Assembly (NCBI RefSeq): GCF_025152525.1
Contig: NZ_JALXXL010000004.1
Location: 124,001 to 188,000, forward strand
Source of the DNA: Corynebacterium sp. p3-SID1056
GTDB lineage: Bacteria > Actinomycetota > Actinomycetes > Mycobacteriales > Mycobacteriaceae
Direction of reading: 5' to 3'
DNA: 64,000 nt
Below are positions 36,099 to 44,324 of the stretch, piece by piece. Position 1 is the stretch's first letter, and every line of letters starts with the position of its first letter. The position numbers were made by a program, and so were the translations under genes. Below the pieces are notes generated by a model. It was not told the DNA's origin and did no database searches. It saw nothing but the letters and a program-made list of their open reading frames with translations.

Positions 36099-37043
36099 TT
36101 AGCGCCCTTTCTTCTCGGGAGTGTTGATGACTTCCACGTTCGACGGGATCGTGCCTTCCGCGTCCGCGAGGCTGGCCAGCTGGCGTGCAGTGAGCTGGCG
36201 CGTCGCGCCGCGCTCAAAGTAGCGCTCCAAGTAATGCTGGCCGACCATGAGCAGCGAGGTGATCACTAAGTACCAAGTCGCCGCGACCAGCAGCATCGGT
36301 ACCGGCTCGAACAGGGCCGCAGCGATATCCATCGACCGGCCGTAGAGCTCGAGCGAGTAAGGGACTGCAACGACAAGCGAAGAGGTCTTGAGCAGCGAAA
36401 TGAACTCGTTGCCAGTCGGCGGGATGATAATCCGCATCGCCTGCGGCAGCACCGTGCGCGACATGGTCTGGCGCCAGCTCATGCCGAGCGCCTTCGACGC
36501 CTCAATTTGTCCCTCCGGCACCGAGGAGACGCCGGAGCGGACGATCTCGGCCATGTAGGCGGCCTCGTTCAAGCCGAGGCCGACTACAGCCAAGGCGAAA
36601 GCGGAGGATGTAAACGGCTCGAGCGAGATCTGTGTGAACCCGAGGTTGATCGAGTCATAGATTGCGCCGATCAGCCCCCAGAACATGAGCTGCACGTAGA
36701 TTGGGGTGCCGCGGAAAATCCACAGAAAGACCCACGACACCGCGTTGAACACCGGATTCGGGCTCATACGCATCACCGCCAGCAGCACGCCGCCGACGAC
36801 GCCGATGAGCATGCCCAGCAGCGTAATCGCGAGCGTATGCAGGCCAGCAATAGCGATGCGGGTGTCAAAGAGGTACTGGAAGTAGGTGTCCCAGCCGTAG
36901 GCCTCGTTGCGGGCTGCACCGATGACAAACCACGCCACAAGCAGCAGCAGGATCGTGGCGAGCACCCACCGGCCCGGGTGGCGCAGCGGCTTCGCCTCAA
37001 TGCGTTCCGGCTGGGAGCGCCGATTGTCTACCTTGTTACTCAT
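36099..37043 (-). CDS. Polar amino-acid ABC transporter, permease
   Basis: 314 aa, His/Glu/Gln-type permease with a hydrophobic first helix (WVLATILLLLVAWFVIG), a TM core and the coupling motif EASKALGMSWRQTMSRTVLPQ; FRGTPIYVQLMF is another family mark. ATG 37043 (MSNKVDN) lies 8 bp after the binding-protein stop; the longer frame would overlap that gene. C-terminal cytosolic tail is longer than usual. Confidence 0.9.
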   Translation of the reverse strand: MSNKVDNRRSQPERIEAKPLRHPGRWVLATILLLLVAWFVIGAARNEAYGWDTYFQYLFDTRIAIAGLHTLAITLLGMLIGVVGGVLLAVMRMSPNPVFNAVSWVFLWIFRGTPIYVQLMFWGLIGAIYDSINLGFTQISLEPFTSSAFALAVVGLGLNEAAYMAEIVRSGVSSVPEGQIEASKALGMSWRQTMSRTVLPQAMRIIIPPTGNEFISLLKTSSLVVAVPYSLELYGRSMDIAAALFEPVPMLLVAATWYLVITSLLMVGQHYLERYFERGATRQLTARQLASLADAEGTIPSNVEVINTPEKKGR

Positions 37044-37051
37044 TGTGTGTT

Positions 37052-37966
37052 CTACCCCAGCTCTTCTAGTGGTTGTTCGTTCAGCATCCCTTGCTCCAAC
37101 AGCCCCGTATCGACGTTCCACTGCGCCAGAATGCGCGCGTAGTCTCCGGTGTCAATGAGGTGCTGCAAGGCCTGCGCCATCGCGGGGCCCAGCGCCGAGT
37201 CTTTGGGCACAGCAAAGCCGTAGGGCGCCGCGTCAAACATGTCGCCGACGAGCTCGAGTTTGCCGTCGGAGCGCTCGACCGCCCACGCGGTGACGGGGGA
37301 GTCCGCGCTGTACGCGTCGGCGCGGCCGACAAGGGCGGCAAGCGCGGCGTTATCTGCTGTGTCGAAGGACAACACGGTGATTGGGTCCTCGCCTGCTTCC
37401 ACGCAGGCTTCTGACTTGGGGCGCACGTCGTCGGTCTCGGACACCGTCGTGCGCTGGACGGAGACAGTTAGCCCGCAAGGGTGCGCGGGATCAACGCCGG
37501 CACCGGGCTGTTGCGCCCACTGGATGCCCGCGTAGAGGAAGTTGACGAAGTCGAAGGACTCGCGGCGCTCCGGGTTATCGGTGAACCCGGACATGCCGGC
37601 GTCGAGGCTGCCCGACTGCACCGCAGGCAGGATCATGGCGAAGTCCATGTCCTGCGGGTCGAAGTCGAGGCCCATCACCGCGGCGACAGCGCGGCCGAGG
37701 TCCATTTCCAGGCCAACCAGCGCGCCTGCCGAGTCCTTGAACTCAAACGGTGCAAAAGGTGGGTTGGCGCCGATGGAAAGCGTGCCGTCGGCAGCGACCT
37801 CTTCCGGTACGAGCGCCGCGATTTCCGGCACTTCGTCGGGAACGATCGGCTCCCAGCCCTCGGGGTTGCCGCCTTCGGCGTTGGTCACGCAGCCGCCGAG
37901 CAGTGTCGCCGCGGCGAGGCAGGTGGCGAAAACGCCGGCGCTGCGCGTGTGGGGTGTAGCGTGCAT
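37052..37966 (-). CDS. Polar amino-acid ABC transporter, substrate-binding lipoprotein
   Basis: 304 aa. Lipobox LLGGC at about 22-26, so the mature protein is lipid-anchored outside the membrane. Family 3 solute-binding fold: TLSIGANPPFAPFEFKD, LVGLEMDLGRAVAAVMG, and AGMSGFTDNPERRESFDFV. First gene of the binding protein-permease-ATPase operon. GGAAG lies 4 bases before ATG 37966. Upstream is an inverted repeat that may be an operator. Confidence 0.92.
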   Translation of the reverse strand: MHATPHTRSAGVFATCLAAATLLGGCVTNAEGGNPEGWEPIVPDEVPEIAALVPEEVAADGTLSIGANPPFAPFEFKDSAGALVGLEMDLGRAVAAVMGLDFDPQDMDFAMILPAVQSGSLDAGMSGFTDNPERRESFDFVNFLYAGIQWAQQPGAGVDPAHPCGLTVSVQRTTVSETDDVRPKSEACVEAGEDPITVLSFDTADNAALAALVGRADAYSADSPVTAWAVERSDGKLELVGDMFDAAPYGFAVPKDSALGPAMAQALQHLIDTGDYARILAQWNVDTGLLEQGMLNEQPLEELG

Positions 37967-37986
37967 GGGACTTCCAAAAACGTTGA

Positions 37987-38008
37987 AATATACTAACCAC
38001 TGTATATT
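37987..38008. promoter_or_regulatory. Inverted repeat upstream of the amino-acid ABC operon
   Basis: AATATAC (37987-37993), 8-bp spacer, GTATATT (38002-38008), starting 21 bp before the binding-protein ATG in an AT-rich patch that also holds -10-like hexamers for the minus strand. Likely regulator binding site; the regulator is unknown. Confidence 0.45.
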
Positions 38009-38052
38009 AATCGTTTTCCCGTCTGCTGGGAAGTCGCCACGTGCAGGTGCTT

Positions 38053-38538
38053 TTACTGCTGTGCCATGCGGATGCCGCGCATAATCAGCTCAATGGTCTG
38101 GCCGATGACCAGCAGCCCAATCAGCGTGGGAATGAGCGCGGAAGCCGCCTGGCTCGAACCCGCGGAGCTTTGTGCAAAGTCGCCGGTGAAGAAGCCGGAG
38201 GACATCTTCGCGGAGCCCTGCGCTTCCTGCTTCCACAGTTCTACCGGGTTGGCGGTGTCAGGCACGGAGGAATTCTCGGCCCACGCCTGCACGAATTCCT
38301 TCCCCTCGCCTTCCTCCATGTCTTTGGTCCAGTCCAGGAACATGTCGGAGCTGGACACCTTCTTTACCGGGTTCTTCTCCGGGTCGAGGTGCATGGGGTC
38401 GTTCTCCGCGTCGTAATCCAGCGACCCAAGGGCATCGCTTTCCGACGCCCCCTCTTCCGCGCCAGCAAACGGCGCAGATGGGACAACGGACAGTACAAGG
38501 GTCGCGGCAACGATGCCGGCAAGAGTGGTCTGACGCAT
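38053..38538 (-). CDS. Small secreted protein with C-terminal hydrophobic helix, unknown function
   Basis: 161 aa. Signal peptide (LAGIVAATLVLSVVPSAPFAGA), acidic middle (DYDAENDPMHLDPEKN; MEEGEGKEF) and a C-terminal helix ALIPTLIGLLVIGQTIELIM followed by RGIRMAQQ, so exported and probably membrane-held. No known domain. ATG 38538 is preceded on the minus strand by TAGGAT 6 bases upstream, fitting a leaderless message. Separated from the ABC operon by about 85 bp. Confidence 0.7.
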   Translation of the reverse strand: MRQTTLAGIVAATLVLSVVPSAPFAGAEEGASESDALGSLDYDAENDPMHLDPEKNPVKKVSSSDMFLDWTKDMEEGEGKEFVQAWAENSSVPDTANPVELWKQEAQGSAKMSSGFFTGDFAQSSAGSSQAASALIPTLIGLLVIGQTIELIMRGIRMAQQ

Positions 38539-38685
38539 GCGGACATCCTAACCGGAAGGCTGGCCCGTTGTCTCACCGATAGGTGCCTAACCCTTATTAG
38601 ACGCAGCTTTTGGGTCGTTGGTTCCGTTTCGGGTTGATATTGGGTTCATTCTCACATGTGCTTGTTTGCGCAGGTAAGCGTGGTT

Positions 38686-38691
38686 TATCCT
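38686..38691 (+). promoter_or_regulatory. -10 element, leaderless start of the HNH gene
   Basis: TATCCT ends 7 bases before ATG 38699; TTGTTT at 38662-38667 is a possible -35 (18-bp spacer). Confidence 0.5.
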
Positions 38692-38698
38692 CGGGTGC

Positions 38699-39727
38699 AT
38701 GACAGATTTGGATGCACTCGCCATGTTCGACCGTTGCGGTTTCGACTTCATCGCCGCAGCGGCCGGACACACGCCTGCGCAGCTACAGGCACACGGCATC
38801 CAAAAAGACCGCGCAAAACAACTACACGCCACCGCTTCCGTATTGTGCGGTGCGACCTCGCACACGAAATACCAAACGCGCGCCCAAGAAGGCGCGCGCG
38901 AGCAGGGCCACCGGTTGGAGACGTTGGCCTATATCGTGAGGTCTTCCCGCGCGCTGCGCGATGCCACCGCGCGCTGGCGCTACATCGAGCAGTTGTGTAA
39001 CACGGCAGGGGATCTGGTGCGCATCCGCCATGTCGCCGCCGACTTGAAGGCTGAGCTGCAAATACCGGAGGCGCGTGTTCCGCGGGCGAGGGTGACCCAC
39101 CACGGCGACGGGCTAGCCACCCTGCGGCTGACCGGCCCGGCAGCAGATGTGCAAGGCGTGTATGACGCGGCGAAGCACGATGTGACCGGGTGGCTGGGTG
39201 GTGGCTGCCCGAAGGCAGACTATGTGGTGCGGGTGACCGCGAACCTGGATTTGGGGGACTATGTGCGCATCATGGCCGGCGAAGGCGATGACGTGCGTGT
39301 CCACTTCGATAATGGGGTGATTGTCACCGGTGAGGAGTTTGTGCGCATGCAGCTCGAAGAGTTGGGCTCGATCATTTTGGTTGGGGTGATGGATGGGCCG
39401 GTCAACGCGTATCATGCGCGGTTTGCCCACCCGAAGCACCGGGAAGTCATGCTGGCGGACTCCACCACCTGCACGTGGAAGGGCTGCACACGTCCCGCGT
39501 CCGAGTGCGATGCGCACCACATGGAAGAGCACCAGCACGGAGGCGAGACCACACCATCCAATCTTGGGTGGTTGTGCAAGTATCACAACTCCCAGGCCGC
39601 ACGCGGTACCCGCGGGCACACCGAACGGCGCGACGGGCAGATCGTGTATGTCTCACCCTACGGGAACGTCACCGCCACCGGCACCGACCACAAAGCCCGC
39701 GCCGAACACCGCAAACCACCCGACTAA
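38699..39727 (+). CDS. HNH endonuclease-domain protein (13E12/DUF222-like)
   Basis: 342 aa. Helical N-terminal region (about 1-130), middle domain, and a C-terminal HNH motif: CTWKGCTRPASECDAHHMEE, then NLGWLCKYHNS, with the Cys and His residues for a zinc site and the HH catalytic pair. Such proteins form multicopy families in corynebacteria and mycobacteria (13E12 repeat type) and are often linked to past mobile elements; biological role unknown. No transposase or repeat is adjacent. Confidence 0.82.
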   Translation: MTDLDALAMFDRCGFDFIAAAAGHTPAQLQAHGIQKDRAKQLHATASVLCGATSHTKYQTRAQEGAREQGHRLETLAYIVRSSRALRDATARWRYIEQLCNTAGDLVRIRHVAADLKAELQIPEARVPRARVTHHGDGLATLRLTGPAADVQGVYDAAKHDVTGWLGGGCPKADYVVRVTANLDLGDYVRIMAGEGDDVRVHFDNGVIVTGEEFVRMQLEELGSIILVGVMDGPVNAYHARFAHPKHREVMLADSTTCTWKGCTRPASECDAHHMEEHQHGGETTPSNLGWLCKYHNSQAARGTRGHTERRDGQIVYVSPYGNVTATGTDHKARAEHRKPPD

Positions 39728-39737
39728 AACCCCACGC

Positions 39738-39768
39738 AAAAACCCGCGCGCCAGTGAACCCGGCGCGC
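39738..39768 (-). terminator. Terminator after the MFS gene
   Basis: Stem GCGCGCC / GGCGCGC with a 9-base loop; on the minus strand it is followed by GGGTTTTTG, so it most likely ends the MFS transcript. Confidence 0.65.
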
Positions 39769-39781
39769 GCACAGGCATGCG

Positions 39782-40978
39782 CTAAACAATATGGCCGAGG
39801 TTTCGTTTGCCACCGAAGAGAATCATTAGCGAGACACACAGGCTGGTATGCCCCAAACCAGTAGGGCATACCAGCGCCAAAGGAGGCCGCGAGGGGCCAG
39901 AAACGGCGGGCGCAATCGCTCCGCCAAGAAAGCGCAGGCCGGAGTAAGTGGAGGAGGCGACATTGCGCGGCAGAGGTGTGGCCTCCATGACGGCCTCGGT
40001 GAGTACGGTGTTGAAGACGCCGATGAACAGGCCTGCGAGGATCACCAAAACGATGACAGCCGTGAGGTGCTCTGCTGCAAAGCCTAGCCCGGCGAGCAGA
40101 ACGCCGAAGCCACTCAGAATGATGATCAGCACTGGGAAGAGACCAAAGCCCTGCACGAGACGGGGTGCGAGGAAAACGGAAGAAATCGCGAGCGTGAGCC
40201 CCCAGCCGAAGAAGACGAACCCCAGCTCGATCGCGCCGAAGTCTCTGCCCGCCGCCGCTGCTGCCCCGTCGATTGGGTAGGGGGAGTAGGCGAGCAGAGT
40301 GAAGAAGCCGAAGTTGTAAAAGAAGGCCACGAGCCCCAGCGTCAGTAGTGCGGGTTCCCTGAGTGCCGTCAATCCCGCGGTGAAGCCGACCGACTCAGGT
40401 GTGTGCGAGCGCGAGTGGAGCAACGTGGCGATAGCGAGAAAACCGATCGCCATGAGGGCGGCGGTGCCGTAGAAGGGCGCTCGCCAGGAGATTTCGCCAA
40501 GCAGGCCGCCGGCGAGCGGGCCGACTGCGAGGCCGACGCCCATAGCGGCTTCGTACAGGATGATGGCCTGCCCCGCGCTGCCGGCTGCCGCGCCGACGAT
40601 AGCGGCGAGCGCGGTGGAGATGAACAGCGCGTTGCCCAGGCCCCAGCCCGCGCGGAAGCCGATGATCGCGTCCACCGAACCAGCAGCGCCGGAAAGAAAG
40701 GAGAAGAGCACAATGAGCGCGAGCCCGATCAAGAGTGTGACCTTGACCCCGATGCGGGAGGAGATGAACGCGCTGAAGAACATCGCGAGCGCGGTAATCA
40801 GTAGATAGCTGGTAAACAGCAGCATCGTCTGGGTTGGCGACGCGTGCAGCTCCCGGCTAATCGCCGGCAGGATCGGGTCGACGAGCCCGGTTCCCATGAA
40901 CGAGACGGTGCAGGCAAAGGCGAGCGCCCAGACGGCGACGGGTTGCCTGAATATGGAGTTTGGTTCGTTGTTGTGCAA
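39782..40978 (-). CDS. MFS drug-type efflux transporter with an anomalous C-terminal segment
   Basis: 398 aa, about twelve hydrophobic segments; MGTGLVDPILPAISREL at the N-terminus and GNALFISTALAAIVG typical of 12-TM drug:H+ antiporters. Start is TTG 40978. Residues about 362-380 (39839-39895) read as a hydrophilic, Pro-rich stretch where the last helix hairpin should be, whereas the same DNA one base out of phase gives a good continuation (GPLAASFGAGMPYWFGAY); reading returns to the family pattern at CVSLMILFGGKRNLGHI. So the gene has suffered two compensating frameshifts or the sequence has two errors here. Downstream of, and 24 bp from, the MarR gene that probably controls it. Confidence 0.85.
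   Translation of the reverse strand: MHNNEPNSIFRQPVAVWALAFACTVSFMGTGLVDPILPAISRELHASPTQTMLLFTSYLLITALAMFFSAFISSRIGVKVTLLIGLALIVLFSFLSGAAGSVDAIIGFRAGWGLGNALFISTALAAIVGAAAGSAGQAIILYEAAMGVGLAVGPLAGGLLGEISWRAPFYGTAALMAIGFLAIATLLHSRSHTPESVGFTAGLTALREPALLTLGLVAFFYNFGFFTLLAYSPYPIDGAAAAAGRDFGAIELGFVFFGWGLTLAISSVFLAPRLVQGFGLFPVLIIILSGFGVLLAGLGFAAEHLTAVIVLVILAGLFIGVFNTVLTEAVMEATPLPRNVASSTYSGLRFLGGAIAPAVSGPSRPPLALVCPTGLGHTSLCVSLMILFGGKRNLGHIV
39842..39875. repeat. Perfect 12-bp inverted repeat inside the MFS C-terminus
   Basis: GCTGGTATGCCC (39842-39853) and GGGCATACCAGC (39864-39875) separated by 10 bp, lying exactly in the segment where the reading frame is out of phase. Confidence 0.8.
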
Positions 40979-41002
40979 GAGTGTGGCCGCTTTCGGGGGT
41001 CG

Positions 41003-41443
41003 TTAGCGGTTCTGGGCAAGTTCCTCGGTGATGTGCTGGAGAAGTTCGGAGGCGCGCTTCAATACGGCGATGTCGTCGTCGTCAAGCGTGTCGAGCACGG
41101 GCACGATCTGCGCGGCAGAGTCGGCGCGGTACTTTTGGAGGATGTCGCGGCCCTTGTCGGTGATCATGAGGTCGGTGGCGCGCGCGTCTTCGGGGGAGGG
41201 GTGGCGGGTGATGAGGTTGTCGTCGACAAGCTTTTTTATTGCCTGGCTCATCGACGGCTGCGTGATGCCTTCTAGGCGGGCGAGTTCGCCGACGCGCAGG
41301 CCTGGCTCGCGGTTGATCGCGGCCATCGCACGCAGCGAGACGTAGGAGAGCTGGACCGGGGTGGCCTGGTATGCGGTGCGCGCGAAGCGGCTGCTGGCCC
41401 AGACGAGGTCGTTGGCGAGTTGTGTTTTGGGGTCGTTATCCAT
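41003..41443 (-). CDS. MarR-family transcriptional regulator
   Basis: 146 aa winged-helix repressor: helix-turn-helix VGELARLEGITQPSMSQAIKKL, wing DPSPEDARATDLMITDKGR-like segment, then a dimerisation helix. It lies immediately upstream of the MFS transporter on the same strand, the usual arrangement of a self-regulated efflux operon responding to a drug or phenolic ligand. ATG 41443 has TATATA 6 bases upstream. A perfect 11-bp inverted repeat overlaps its start codon. Confidence 0.9.
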   Translation of the reverse strand: MDNDPKTQLANDLVWASSRFARTAYQATPVQLSYVSLRAMAAINREPGLRVGELARLEGITQPSMSQAIKKLVDDNLITRHPSPEDARATDLMITDKGRDILQKYRADSAAQIVPVLDTLDDDDIAVLKRASELLQHITEELAQNR

Positions 41444-41474
41444 AGGGGGTATATATATACAGGCTATGGATAAC
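41435..41474. promoter_or_regulatory. Probable MarR operator
   Basis: GTTATCCATAG (41435-41445), 18-bp spacer containing the alternating TATATATATA, then CTATGGATAAC (41464-41474). The two arms are exact reverse complements, cover the start codon and the -10 of the MarR gene, and fit autorepression of the marR-MFS unit. Confidence 0.65.
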
Positions 41475-41483
41475 GCAAGCGCG

Positions 41484-41509
41484 AAAAAGCCCCGCTGTGA
41501 AACGGGGCT
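41484..41509 (-). terminator. Terminator of the CAA tRNA
   Basis: Stem AGCCCCG / CGGGGCT with an 8-base loop; on the minus strand it is followed by a run of T (complement of 41484-41488), 7 bp after the tRNA 3' end. Confidence 0.8.
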
Positions 41510-41515
41510 AGAGCG

Positions 41516-41589
41516 TGCCCCAGGTGAGACTCGAACTCACACTGGACGGGTTTTGAATCCGTTGCCTCTGCCAATTGGGCTACTGGGGC
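41516..41589 (-). tRNA. tRNA with anticodon CAA (Leu codon UUG), class I shape
   Basis: 74 nt on the minus strand: acceptor GCCCCAG pairs fully with CTGGGGC, D-arm with GCC...GGC and the usual TTGG, anticodon stem ACGGA/CCCGT (one A-C mismatch next to the loop), loop TTCAAAA with anticodon CAA, variable region of only five bases, T-arm GTGAG/CTCAC with loop TTCGAGT, discriminator A. CCA is not encoded. The anticodon reads the leucine codon UUG, yet bacterial leucine tRNAs normally have a long variable arm; identity is therefore marked as provisional. Confidence 0.85.
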
Positions 41590-41650
41590 TCGCGGGAAAG
41601 TGTAGCCCATGGGCGGCGCGATCCGGAAATTGCGTGCCGCGGGCGGCGGC

Positions 41651-41656
41651 TAGACT
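41651..41656 (+). promoter_or_regulatory. -10 element, leaderless start of polA
   Basis: TAGACT ends 8 bases before GTG 41665; no ribosome site lies in between. Confidence 0.55.
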
Positions 41657-41664
41657 GGTGCACC

Positions 41665-44307
41665 GTGACTGATCAAAAACGCCTTCTGCTCATCGACGGA
41701 CACTCCATGGCCTTCCGAGCCTTCTACGCGCTGCCGGCGGAAAACTTCTCCACCACGGGCGGCCAGCATACGAATGCGGTCTACGGCTTCCTCTCCATGT
41801 TTGCCAACATCCTCGCCGACGAGGCGCCAACGCACGTCGCAGTGGCCTTCGACGTGGGGCGCAAGACCTTCCGCACGGAGCGCTTCCCGGAGTACAAGGC
41901 GCAGCGCGAGTCCGCGCCGCCGGAATTTAAGGGCCAGGTGCCGATTATCGAGGACGTACTCCACAGCCTCGGCATCGTCACGCTGTCGAAGGAAAATTTC
42001 GAGGCTGACGATATCGTCGCCACACTGGTCACGCAGGCACGCGGCGACTTCGAGATCGTCATCGTCACCGGTGACCGCGACTACCTGCAGCTTGTCGACG
42101 CCACCACCACCGTCCTCTACCCAACCCGCGGCGTGTCCACGCTCACCCGATTTACGCCGGAGGAAGTCGAGCGCAAGTACGGGCTCACCCCCGTGCAGTA
42201 CCCGGACTACGCGGCGCTGCGCGGCGACCCTTCGGACAACCTGCCGAGCGTGCCGAAGGTGGGGGAGAAGACCGCGACGAAGTGGATCGTCAAATACGGT
42301 TCGCTGGCGGAGCTAGTCGCGCACGCCGACGAGATCAAGGGCGTGGCGGGCAACAACTTCCGCGAGCGCATCGAGCAGGTGCAGCTCAACCGCGAACTCA
42401 CCCAAATGGTCACTGACGTCGAGCTGCCCGTCGGCCCGGAAGACCTGGAGCTCAAGACTGCCGACGTGAGCGAGGTGTCCAAGGCCTTCGACGACCTGCA
42501 GTTCGGGGCCAACCTGCGCGAGCGCGTACTCGCCGCTGTGCCCACCGACGGCGAGGACGCGAGTGCGCAGCCGCCAGTGGAGCTGCCGGAGGTGGAGGTG
42601 GCCGACGAGCCGCTCGACACTTGGCTCAAGGCGCGCCGCGGCGAGGGCCTCGCCCTCTACCTGTCCGGTACGGCGGTACCGGCGGGTGGTGATGTGACGG
42701 GTCTGGGGATCGTCGATAAGCAGCGGCACGGCATCCAGCGCGACACCGCGGACCTTTCCCCGGCCGAGGACGCGGCGCTCAAGGAATGGCTGGAATCGAC
42801 AGACCCGAAATACTGCCACGATGCGAAGGCGGCCTACCACATGCTGCGCGGGCGCGAGATCACGCTGCGCGGCATCGCGCACGACACGGCGATCGCGGCC
42901 TACCTGCTGCGGCCCGGGCAGCGCACCTACGGGCTGGCGGACGTCTACCAGCGCCACCTGCAGCGCCAGCTCACCGTCGGCGGCGACCAGTTAAGCCTGC
43001 TCGGCGACACCTCGCTTCTCGACGCCGCCGCTGCCGTCCTTGAACTCGCCGAAGCGCTCACCGCGCAGCTGCGCGAGATCGACGAGTACGAGCTCTACGC
43101 TGACCTCGAACTGCCGCTGGTAACGATCCTCGCCGAGATGGAGCACACCGGCATCGCCGTCGACCGCGACGTGCTCGAGGCACAGCGCAAGGACTGTGCC
43201 GACAAAGTCGCACAGGTTGAAGAGAAGGCCCGCGCGCTTGTCGACGAGCCCGACCTGAACCTGTCCAGCCCAAAGCAGCTGTCTGTCGTGCTCTTTGACA
43301 AGCTTGCGCTGCCGAAGACGAAGAAGACGAAGACCGGGTATTCGACGGCCGCGGCCGAGATCGAATCGCTGGCCGAGAAGCATCCGCACGAATTCCTTGA
43401 CTACCTGCTGCTGCACCGCGAGTACCAAAAGATGAAGTCTACGATTGAGGGCCTCATTAAAGCGGTGCGCGACGACGGGCGCATCCACACCACTTTCAAC
43501 CAGACCGTCGCCTCGACCGGTCGCTTAAGCTCTGCGGACCCGAACCTGCAAAATATCCCGGTGCGCACCGACGCCGGGCGCGAAATCCGCTCGGCGTTTA
43601 CCGTGGGGAAGGGCTACGAGTGCCTGTTGACGGCGGACTACTCGCAAATCGAAATGCGCGTGATGGCGCACCTCTCCCGCGACGAAGGGCTGATCGAGGC
43701 CTACAAAGCGGGGGAGGACCTGCACAACTTCGTCGGGTCCCGCGTCTTTGACGTGCCGATCGATGACGTCACCCCGGAGCTGCGCCGCCGCGTCAAGGCG
43801 ATGAGCTACGGCCTGGTCTACGGGCTTTCCGCCTACGGGCTGTCGAACCAGCTCGGTATTTCGGCGGGCGAGGCGAAGCAGATCATGGAAAGCTACTTCG
43901 AGCGCTTCGGCGGAGTGAAACGCTACCTGGACGAGGTGGTCGAGCAGGCGCGCCGCGACGGCTACACGTCCACTGTGTTCGGCCGGCGCCGCTACCTGCC
44001 GGAGCTCAACAGCGATAATCGGGTGGCGCGCGAGAACGCCGAGCGAGCCGCGTTGAACGCGCCGATCCAGGGCACTGCGGCCGACATTATTAAGGTGGCC
44101 ATGGTGCGCGTCGACCGCGAGCTGGAAAGCTACGACTCGCGGGTGCTGCTGCAGGTCCACGATGAGCTGGTGGTGGAAGTCGCCGAGGGCGAGCTCGACG
44201 CGGTGCGCGCTATTGTCGAGCGGGAGATGGACGAGGCGATCACGCTGCGCGTCCCGCTCGAGGTGTCCGCAGGCACTGGCACGAACTGGAACGAAGCGGC
44301 CCACTAG
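41665..44307 (+). CDS. polA: DNA polymerase I
   Basis: 880 aa. N-terminal 5'-nuclease domain about 1-290 (LLLIDGHSMAFRAFYALP; NFEADDIVATL; TGDRDYLQL; GDPSDNLPSVPKVGEKTA), a middle 3'-5' exonuclease-like domain that lacks the acidic catalytic motifs (as in mycobacteria, probably inactive), and a family A polymerase domain about 500-880: motif A DYSQIEMRVMAHLS, motif B KAMSYGLVYGLSAYG, motif C VHDELVVE. Works in Okazaki fragment processing and repair. GTG 41665 is chosen over the longer frame (41575), which would run through the tRNA gene. Confidence 0.96.
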   Translation: MTDQKRLLLIDGHSMAFRAFYALPAENFSTTGGQHTNAVYGFLSMFANILADEAPTHVAVAFDVGRKTFRTERFPEYKAQRESAPPEFKGQVPIIEDVLHSLGIVTLSKENFEADDIVATLVTQARGDFEIVIVTGDRDYLQLVDATTTVLYPTRGVSTLTRFTPEEVERKYGLTPVQYPDYAALRGDPSDNLPSVPKVGEKTATKWIVKYGSLAELVAHADEIKGVAGNNFRERIEQVQLNRELTQMVTDVELPVGPEDLELKTADVSEVSKAFDDLQFGANLRERVLAAVPTDGEDASAQPPVELPEVEVADEPLDTWLKARRGEGLALYLSGTAVPAGGDVTGLGIVDKQRHGIQRDTADLSPAEDAALKEWLESTDPKYCHDAKAAYHMLRGREITLRGIAHDTAIAAYLLRPGQRTYGLADVYQRHLQRQLTVGGDQLSLLGDTSLLDAAAAVLELAEALTAQLREIDEYELYADLELPLVTILAEMEHTGIAVDRDVLEAQRKDCADKVAQVEEKARALVDEPDLNLSSPKQLSVVLFDKLALPKTKKTKTGYSTAAAEIESLAEKHPHEFLDYLLLHREYQKMKSTIEGLIKAVRDDGRIHTTFNQTVASTGRLSSADPNLQNIPVRTDAGREIRSAFTVGKGYECLLTADYSQIEMRVMAHLSRDEGLIEAYKAGEDLHNFVGSRVFDVPIDDVTPELRRRVKAMSYGLVYGLSAYGLSNQLGISAGEAKQIMESYFERFGGVKRYLDEVVEQARRDGYTSTVFGRRRYLPELNSDNRVARENAERAALNAPIQGTAADIIKVAMVRVDRELESYDSRVLLQVHDELVVEVAEGELDAVRAIVEREMDEAITLRVPLEVSAGTGTNWNEAAH

Positions 44308-44324
44308 CGCGCAATCTCTGGCCG

